DNA of 64,000 bases from Leekyejoonella antrihumi. GTDB taxonomy: Bacteria; Actinomycetota; Actinomycetes; Actinomycetales; Dermatophilaceae. Each line of letters starts with the position of its first letter. Within the stretch, counting starts at the first letter, position 1. The stretch is taken from NCBI RefSeq assembly GCF_007845645.1, contig NZ_VCQV01000008.1:100857-164856 (forward strand), read 5' to 3'. The translations under genes and the position numbers were made by a program. Positions 62,946 through 64,000 of the stretch are shown one piece after another. The notes beneath the pieces were generated by a model that was given only the letters and a program-made list of their open reading frames with translations, was not told the DNA's origin and did not search any database.

Positions 62946-63647
62946 ATGACCACGCACACGAACAAGAGGCTGCCGCGTGGCACGTTGAGCCAAGAACTCA
63001 TCGTCGCGGCCGCGTTGCACGTAGCCGACGCGTCGGGCGTTGAGAAGTTGACTTTCCAGGCTCTAGGCCGTGAGTTGTCGGCACACCCGACGTCGGTCTA
63101 CCGGCACTTCCAGAACAAGGATGCACTGATCCTGGCGCTGGTCGATGCGCTGCACGCGGAAGCCCTCGCGCAGATGCCGCCTCGGTCGGATGACTGGGCC
63201 GAAGACCTGATGCAGATCGCCCTGCACACCCATGCGGCGTTCATGAGACACCCGCGCGTCGGAGCCATCGCCGCGCCACGGACCGCACGCCGCGAGCACG
63301 AGTTCCAGTCCGTCGAATGGAAGATCGACTGCATGCGACGCGCCGGACTCGAGGAACACGACGCCGCACGCTACTACCGCGTGTTCGGCGACCTCGTCCT
63401 CTCGTACAGCGCCATGGATGCTGCGCGGACACTGCTGGATCCTACGATCCTTGCCGGGGACGATCTCTCATGGCATGTCGACTACCAAACCCAGCCACGA
63501 GATCGATTCCCCAACATCGCATTCCTGTCCCCGTACTTCTGCGACGTCACCGACCCGGAGAACTTCCGCGTCGCGGTCCAGTGCGTCATCGACGCCATCA
63601 GATATCGGGCCACTTCGACACACGAAGAAGCCGCTCGAAGAAAGTAG
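62946..63647 (+). CDS. TetR-family regulator of the island
   Basis: 233 aa from the ATG at 62946, 7 bp after the gamma-glutamyltransferase-like gene. HTH LSQELIVAAALHVADASGVE then KLTFQALGRELSAHPTSVYR and HFQNKDALILAL; the C-terminal half (TetR_C-type) has no diagnostic motif. As the last gene of the short plus operon it probably controls the divergent promoter region at 61168-61243. Confidence 0.85.
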   Translation: MTTHTNKRLPRGTLSQELIVAAALHVADASGVEKLTFQALGRELSAHPTSVYRHFQNKDALILALVDALHAEALAQMPPRSDDWAEDLMQIALHTHAAFMRHPRVGAIAAPRTARREHEFQSVEWKIDCMRRAGLEEHDAARYYRVFGDLVLSYSAMDAARTLLDPTILAGDDLSWHVDYQTQPRDRFPNIAFLSPYFCDVTDPENFRVAVQCVIDAIRYRATSTHEEAARRK

Positions 63648-63927
63648 ACGCCAGCCGTCGACGAACTGGCAGACCTCGTCGAAATCGGCCTCACGCGGCC
63701 CAGATGAGAGATCAAAGGGGATAAGAAAGCCGCGCGTATCGCGATCTCCGAAACCAGTGCCTACTGAGGCAAATACCCCCCACTCCGTCACCACGCCGAG
63801 CATCCCGCCACTACGACCTGACTCGTGCCACTTTTGGTGATTTTCGTTGATCGGCTCGCGTTTGTGCTGGTCAGCGAGTTGCGAGTGGGTGTGCTGACAC
63901 ACTAATTGCCTGGGTAGGGTCAGGCTC

Positions 63928-64000
63928 ATGGTGTTCGTGCGGAAGGTCAAGACCGCCTCGGGCGCCACCGCGGTCCAGCTCGCCGAGCGAACCGGCGGAC
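63928..64000 (+). mobile_element. Start of an IS1634-like transposase, cut by window edge
   Basis: The ATG at 63928 opens a frame MVFVRKVKTASGATAVQLAE ending in RTGG at the window edge, the characteristic N-terminus of IS1634-type (IS4-related) transposases. Bases 63648-63927 hold no gene I can support; they probably contain the left end of the IS and island-flanking sequence. Confidence 0.75.

Noticed and set aside
1..64000. tRNA or rRNA genes
   Set aside because: I looked for T-loop and CCA-end patterns and rRNA-like stretches and found none that fold as tRNA or match rRNA.

Overview
The window is high-GC DNA from an actinomycete. The gene order lpdA-sucB-TIGR01777 epimerase ... lipB-lipA-DUF4191-RDD-glnA, the erpA-adoK pair, a GlnR box before glnA, and many start codons placed 6-7 nt after a TANNNT element all point to Actinomycetota, probably Micrococcales near Dermacoccaceae. 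That placement is inferred from gene order and protein style; no database was searched.

Layout. 1-2.1 kb: two exported low-complexity proteins, one glycine-rich and cut by the window edge, one with collagen-like GXY repeats. 2.1-6.3 kb: aat, adoK, erpA, a glycerate kinase and an M50 membrane protease, with two unusual cis elements before erpA. 6.4-10.4 kb: a choline-sulfatase, then a MerR-controlled drug-type ABC exporter operon. 10.5-14.8 kb: a three-gene operon (M20 peptidase, glutathionyl-hydroquinone-reductase-like protein, nucleoside hydrolase) plus small proteins. 14.9-24.8 kb: a Glu/Leu/Phe/Val dehydrogenase, a TetR regulator with a perfect 22-bp palindrome, then NDP-forming acyl-CoA synthetase, acyl-CoA dehydrogenase, TPP-dependent 2-oxo-acid enzyme and a polar amino-acid ABC importer. 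Together these look like one amino-acid or branched-acid catabolic regulon. 24.8-26.5 kb: an acyl-CoA ligase.

26.5-32.6 kb: a cobalamin riboswitch followed by an exported SCO2322-like protein, EcfT, a fused double EcfA ATPase, an ECF substrate-binding subunit, cobU and cobS. This is a corrinoid uptake and salvage operon, interrupted by a 57-bp tandem repeat array. 32.7-40.8 kb: PAP2 protein, gcvT, pepA, DUF5302, lpdA, sucB and the TIGR01777 protein. 40.8-49.9 kb: an apparent insertion into the lipoate/2-oxoglutarate-dehydrogenase neighbourhood. It carries decayed antitoxin and VOC genes, a two-permease ABC exporter, a membrane Ser/Thr kinase, two facing citrate-synthase-like genes separated by an IS scar, and a secreted SGNH hydrolase. 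49.9-54.6 kb: lipB, lipA, DUF4191, RDD and glnA.

54.6-64 kb: an accessory island bounded by an IS30-like remnant and the start of an IS1634-like transposase. It holds a kinase-aminotransferase fusion (phosphotransferase plus class-III PLP enzyme, like hydroxylysine or ethanolamine kinase joined to its phospho-lyase), a TSUP transporter, an amino-acid ABC importer, a gamma-glutamyltransferase-like Ntn hydrolase and a TetR regulator around a shared divergent promoter. This is the best candidate for an undescribed catabolic system; its substrate cannot be read from the sequence.
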